54,954 nt of DNA from JBNJEM01 sp051745935 (GTDB lineage Bacteria > Planctomycetota > Planctomycetia > Pirellulales > Pirellulaceae), in contig JBNJEM010000001.1 of the NCBI GenBank assembly GCA_051745935.1, positions 1-54,954 on the forward strand, given 5' to 3'. Below, in pieces: positions 53,879 through 54,954 of this stretch. The notes under the pieces were generated by a model, which was given only the letters and a program-made list of their open reading frames with translations, was not told where the DNA came from and searched no databases. Within the stretch, counting starts at the first letter, position 1; each line of letters begins with the position of its first letter. The translations under genes and the position numbers were made by a program.

Positions 53879-54631
53879 ATGTGGCAACTTTCGGACACGA
53901 CAGCAACGTGCTCATGTAACGCGTTCACCGCTTCACTTGATTTACAGCGGCCCGACGGTGGGCTTCGGCAGATCGCGTTCGCGCATCAACCGCTCCCCAA
54001 CGCCTCATGCCTTGAGGCACGCCTGAACCCCGCCGCATCGTGCCCCTCGCTGGAGCTCCAAGACGCATACCAGCAAGGCAACGACGTTGTTGCCACCTAC
54101 GCAAGCCAAGCCAAAGGTGTTCACCCACGGTTTCGTTGGCGTGCCACTCCGGTCACGGCGAGTGGGCGAGGCGAGGCGTTGATGATGGAGATGCTCATTT
54201 CGATCCACGCTGATCGGCTCGACACGGATCCCGCCGTCCATATTCAATGTCGACTCCCGGCTCAATCGTGCCAGGTGTTGCAGGCCCCGAACAAGCCGGC
54301 AACACATGTGTTGCATCGGTCTGAACCAAGCGAAACGGTGAATGTGGATTGCGGTGGCGCGAGCCGTGCCTTTCTATTCCATGTGGCGAACCCTTCGCTG
54401 CGATTTGGATTAGTCTTTCCTACAGCCGATGTGATTGGAGCGGAATTAGCGGGAGATTCGAGCCGCGAGCTGATCACGTCCAGGGTGTCATTTTTTGATG
54501 GTCGCCTGGAGAAAGGCGTGCTCCGGAGAACCCAATTGAGGCTCATCGCGGCCCCCGCGGAGGCGGCGGATGACCTGTTGGCAACCCAGTGGGCCGGCAT
54601 GATGATGGCGGCGCCACCCTTGTCAACATAA
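53879..54631 (+). CDS. Unknown protein, planctomycete type
   Basis: 250 residues, no named family. No signal peptide or membrane helix; Ala/Arg-rich with moderate Cys (TCSC near the start; two more). The C-terminal third looks most ordered: FRLGLVFPTADVIGAELAGD-like strands around AFLFHVANPSLRFGLVFPTA, then SRVSFFDGRLEKGVLRRTQL. The ELEKGVIRRA-type ending is one I associate with planctomycete proteins of unknown role. ATG 53879 has only a weak GGGTGG site. Lies downstream of the terminator, so it is a separate transcript. Confidence 0.6.
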   Translation: MWQLSDTTATCSCNAFTASLDLQRPDGGLRQIAFAHQPLPNASCLEARLNPAASCPSLELQDAYQQGNDVVATYASQAKGVHPRFRWRATPVTASGRGEALMMEMLISIHADRLDTDPAVHIQCRLPAQSCQVLQAPNKPATHVLHRSEPSETVNVDCGGASRAFLFHVANPSLRFGLVFPTADVIGAELAGDSSRELITSRVSFFDGRLEKGVLRRTQLRLIAAPAEAADDLLATQWAGMMMAAPPLST

Positions 54632-54954
54632 CCCCGAGCTCGTGGGGGCCGAGAGTGGGCTGGTCAATTTCTTAAGTGGTTGACGTTTCGACTGTTGCGC
54701 ATTTGAGGATGCCTCTCTGTTCGGCGCACGTGACGTTACGGCGGAAGGGGTCTATCGTGTTGAAGCTCTTGACGTACCGAGTGAAATAACAAGTTGCGCA
54801 ACAGGCTCGCACTGCGCATTTTCGCTATCCTACCCAGTTTCCCGACTATTGACCAGCCCAGCCCCAGACTGGGATGGGAAAAACTTTAGGTCCTTGTGGC
54901 CTGTTTTGTTGCGCCTTGCGTCCTTGCCCGCGTCGAATCAAGGACCTCAGGGAC
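54632..54954. other. Intergenic, ends in truncated R4
   Basis: 225 bp with nothing recognised, then R4 copy 3 running into the window end. Confidence 0.5.
54857..54954 (+). repeat. R4 dispersed repeat, copy 3, cut by window end
   Basis: Matches 97-180 and 40085-40175 closely (GGGATGGGAAAAACTTTAGG, then GTTTTGTTGCGCCTTGCGTC) until the window stops. The 15-base string TTGACCAGCCCAGCC at 54849-54863 also occurs at 406-420. Confidence 0.82.

Noticed and set aside
1..54954. tRNA, rRNA, tmRNA or RNase P genes
   Set aside because: No T-loop GTTCGANTC pattern with matching acceptor stem, and no rRNA-like segments were found by eye; small RNAs cannot be excluded.

Overview
This is a GC-rich, gene-moderate stretch of what looks like a planctomycete chromosome (Planctomycetota, probably Pirellulales-like). 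The inference rests on lipid A genes (LpxC, LpxA) beside an OmpH/Skp chaperone, very large envelope proteins of unknown function, several short proteins of the kind found in planctomycetes, GTG starts, loose operons and long intergenic gaps. No rRNA, tRNA or CRISPR array was seen. About 39 genes or gene remnants are supported.

Layout. 1-5.1 kb: a proline/acid-rich lipoprotein, two HAD-fold hydrolases and a CelD-like acetyltransferase. 5.9-12.8 kb: a membrane-anchored coiled-coil/HEAT protein, the primary sigma factor RpoD, a long gap, and ClpB. 12.8-14.3 kb: TspO, a Cys-rich small protein and a membrane protein, all on the minus strand. 14.4-16.6 kb: a mobile-element graveyard holding the C-terminus of a REP-associated-type transposase, a frameshifted IS110-family transposase and a short remnant resembling a CHC2 zinc-finger protein. 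18.2-21.7 kb: an outer-membrane operon, Skp/OmpH - LpxC - LpxA - Gfo/Idh oxidoreductase, with the last two overlapping. 22-26 kb: an HTH protein, a GcvR-like double-ACT protein, two small planctomycete-type proteins and an Hpt phosphotransfer protein. 26-37 kb, mostly minus strand: a secreted PmoA-like protein, DUF4870 (plus), aldose epimerase, CarB, a stand-alone GMP synthetase ATPase subunit, an SMP-30 lactonase, a mannonate-oxidoreductase-type SDR and a PlsC acyltransferase. 37.7-40 kb: a YfcE-like phosphodiesterase, a YjfB-like protein and RimI. 40.7-51.6 kb: two translationally coupled giant envelope proteins (2438 and about 1169 residues). 52.3-54.6 kb: an inositol-monophosphatase-family enzyme and an unknown protein.

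The most unusual feature is the density of dispersed, structured repeats. R1 is a 104-bp element with TATA at both ends: 12 copies, two tandem pairs sharing their boundary, every copy on the 5' side of a gene, and one copy read in frame inside the N-terminus of the YfcE-like phosphodiesterase as 34 extra codons. R2 is a roughly 247-bp MITE-like element with 11-bp terminal inverted repeats. R3 is a roughly 75-bp element with short inverted ends. R4 is a roughly 270-bp repeat lying at both edges of the window and once inside. R5 is a roughly 105-bp repeat whose hairpin shows compensatory changes and which supplies the 3' end of the lipoprotein gene. R1 and R5 share the same 11-base hairpin loop on different stems. 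A transposase remnant of the type that moves palindromic repeats sits directly beside one R1 copy. Repeat names R1-R5 are used only here.

All calls were made by eye from sequence and translations. Family names come from recognised motifs; no database search was run.
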